Position numbers and translations under genes: made by a program. The notes under the pieces are model-generated. The model searched no databases. It saw only the letters and a list, made by a program, of their open reading frames with translations, and was not told the DNA's origin. Positions 62,055 through 64,000 of a stretch of DNA of 64,000 bases are shown here, piece by piece (position 1 is the stretch's first letter; every line of letters starts with the position of its first letter). This DNA comes from Cololabis saira. Its lineage: Eukaryota; Chordata; Actinopteri; Beloniformes; Belonidae. The stretch spans positions 46,835,368 through 46,899,367 of the forward strand of contig NC_084591.1 in the NCBI RefSeq assembly GCF_033807715.1. The letters are read 5' to 3'.

Positions 62055-62790
62055 AAATTAAAGCTGCAAGCAGCGATGAACGTTCCTCCACCCTTGTGCA
62101 CGTTCAGGCTGCAGTGGAAGCTTGTATGACTTGATGTAGATGTCTTCAGGGCTGGACTTTTAGTGGATGACACCACCCACGACTCTCTATATCAAGCCAT
62201 TCAAAAGTTATGGTTGAAAGTAGGAACTATCAAATATGGACCAATCAGATGAAGGGTGGGTGCGCTTTTTGGCGTCTATCGTCGCCACGGTAACGCTTTT
62301 GAAAGAGAAAAGTAATGCGCGTCGTTGCAGGATGGAGAGGCACATTTTGATGTATAACACACCTGGGTGCACGTTACGGTTCGGGTGAAGAATCGGCCGA
62401 AGAAATGGCATAAATTGCGCCAAAATTACACAATTAATTCAAAATGGCCGACTTCCTGTTGGGTTTCGGCCATGGCGCCAAGAGACTTTTCTTTAAGTTG
62501 TGTACTGATACAGGTGTGTACCGATTTTCGTGCATGTACGTCAAACCGTATTGTGGGGCTTGAGGCACAAAGTTTTCTAGGGGGCGCTGTTGAGCCATTA
62601 GGCCACGCCCATTAATGCAAACCATTAAATATCACATTTTTCACCAGGCCTGGCTTGGTGCAAAATTTGGTGACTTTTTGGGCACGTTTAGGGGGGCAAA
62701 AAGGCCCTCATTTCGTCGGAAGAAAAACGAGAAGAAAGTTCCTACTGATACAATAGGGCCTTCGCACTGTCAGTGCTCGGGCCCTAAATA
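62055..62790 (+). repeat. AAGCAGCGATGAAC dispersed repeat, copy 4
   Basis: Starts attaaagctgcaagcagcg and ends cagtgctcgggccctaaata. Same block order as the other copies, without the internal duplications seen in copies 2 and 3. Confidence 0.85.
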
Positions 62791-63690
62791 TGCAAACAAA
62801 TTTCCTGCTGGCAGGTTAAAGTTGATCACTTCTTGGTAGGACATGCCCTGATTAGATTTGGTAAACTGGAAAAATGTATGTTTCAAATTTCAGTCAAGGA
62901 TTGCAGACATGTTCCTTCTACCAAACATCTTCTGTTAAAACCAATGCTGTCACAACCTTTACTGAGGGGCCATAAATAACATTTTCCTCTGGTCTAGATC
63001 TGCCACACTTTTCATAAAGTTAGGTTCGGTTGTATAAAAATGAAGCCAGAATTCATACCTGCATCTTGGTATCAGTGTAGGAACAAACCCGGTAACCTCC
63101 TTGTGCAGAAGCAACTTGGCCGTATAGAAATTATTCTTTCATTTCTATTATCTATTTCTATTTTGAATAGATCTTTGAGAAACTGAGTCGAATAGAAAAT
63201 TGTGTTTTTCAGATGATCGTTTCTCTAAATGGCTATGATGACACATGAAAACAATGCCTGACAGAGAAAAAGTTTTGAATGTGATCCAGAACCTCGATTT
63301 GTAAAATTGCCCTCTTTGTCAGGGCATATCCTGGAATATCCCGTGGAAAGATGGTCCGAAACACTGAGTCTGCCCGTCAGCGACTATGTCTGTGGTGAAA
63401 GTATAAGTTACTACCGTCATGCAAATCTGTGCATCCATTCACGGATGCTGATAAGTCGGTCTGTTCCACAGAGCTTCATGTAATGATATAAATATCAGAG
63501 TGTTTTTGCTGTGTGACCTTGTCCAGCCTGGTGGGGGCAAGGCCTCATTTCATGAATGAAAGAACGCAATTGTGCCTGTTTCAACTGGTCCGGACCCGTT
63601 GCCAAACCCTGCCTGGCCTTTAATTAGACCAAACCCAGACAGGAGGAAGAGGGGAGCAGCAGAGGAGCTGATGGGAGGAGGAGGGGGGTG
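62791..63690. other. intergenic sequence without recognised features
   Basis: No gene, RNA or intact repeat recognised. Confidence 0.5.
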
Positions 63691-63699
63691 TGTATTGTC

Positions 63700-63860
63700 A
63701 AAGCAGCAGCAGTTATAGTCAGTACTGGAGTTGAGGGGGGATGAGGGGGGACGGCATCCCCCCCTGAAATACAAACGGCCCAAATCATCCCCCCCTGTAA
63801 AACTGCCATCCCCCCTTTCCATCCCTTATGTCATTTCATCAATGAATGTGGTTTTACTGC
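63700..63860. repeat. inverted-repeat fragment with GGGGGGATG / CATCCCCCC blocks
   Basis: gaggggggatgagg and ggcatcccccctgaaa/ccatcccccctttcc blocks are mutually inverted, as in small foldback elements. Boundaries are uncertain. Confidence 0.4.
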
Positions 63861-63873
63861 TATTTCAACATTT

Positions 63874-64000
63874 AGAGTCATCACCAGAAAAATAACACCA
63901 GAAAAATAACTTATTTGACAATTTTCACCTGTTTCAAGTAAATTTTCAATTGAAATAAGTAGAAAAATCTGCCAGTGGGACAAGATTTATCTTCTCATTA
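63874..64000. mobile_element. palindromic MITE (CACTGCAAAAACTC family), copy 6, cut by window end
   Basis: gagtcatcaccagaaaaata through gacaagatttatcttctcat matches the left arm of copy 2. The outer left end is missing and the right arm lies outside the window. Confidence 0.75.

Noticed and set aside
62367..62839. Conserved-looking small frames (60-80 residues) in the AAGCAGCGATGAAC repeat
   Set aside because: Similar frames occur on both strands of the copies, and frameshifting differences between copies are not avoided, so similarity reflects DNA repeat identity.

Overview
The window is nuclear DNA of a ray-finned (teleost) fish. Two things show this. A split, GC-rich, vertebrate-type gene runs through the first 29 kb with canonical GT/AG introns. 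Almost everything else is the dense, nested mix of MITEs, hAT, piggyBac-like, PIF/Harbinger-like, Tc1, LINE, DIRS and small LTR elements typical of teleost introns and intergenic DNA. No bacterial, organellar or viral genes are seen.

Region 1 (1-28,970) holds the 3' part of one host gene on the + strand, recognised as tango6 (transport and Golgi organization 6; RTP1 domain family). Twelve exons can be placed between 919 and 28,869. Their phases join without a break and give about 632 C-terminal residues, ending in the family's characteristic C-terminus. Upstream exons lie outside the window. A polyadenylation signal follows the stop codon by about 100 bp. The introns are packed with transposons, several of which end within 15-75 bp of an exon.

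Region 2 (28,970-39,000) is intergenic. It carries a decayed DIRS-type tyrosine-recombinase retrotransposon (about 32.7-38.6 kb) that has lost most of its reverse transcriptase. A LINE 3' end interrupts it, and that LINE is itself interrupted by a hAT element with a perfect 8-bp target-site duplication.

Region 3 (39,076-48,710) is the most unusual part. A PIF/Harbinger-like element with a Myb/SANT-like remnant was split by an 8.8-kb element with long, nearly identical terminal inverted repeats (39,274-48,050) and a 7-bp target-site duplication. Inside that element lie two miniature LTR retrotransposons (one with an exact tRNA-Lys1,2-type primer site and a gag-like frame), a ~170-bp tandem repeat and another hAT element. 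I do not recognise the family of the 8.8-kb element.

Region 4 (48,800-64,000) is intergenic and repeat-rich, with LINE, hAT and foldback elements. One GA-rich, non-repetitive stretch ending in a good splice donor (about 49,130-49,965) could be the untranslated first exon of the next gene. In vertebrates the usual neighbour is has3, but that is inference only.

The genes do not form a pathway here. The window is one housekeeping-type gene in a transposon graveyard whose order of insertions can be read from target-site duplications.
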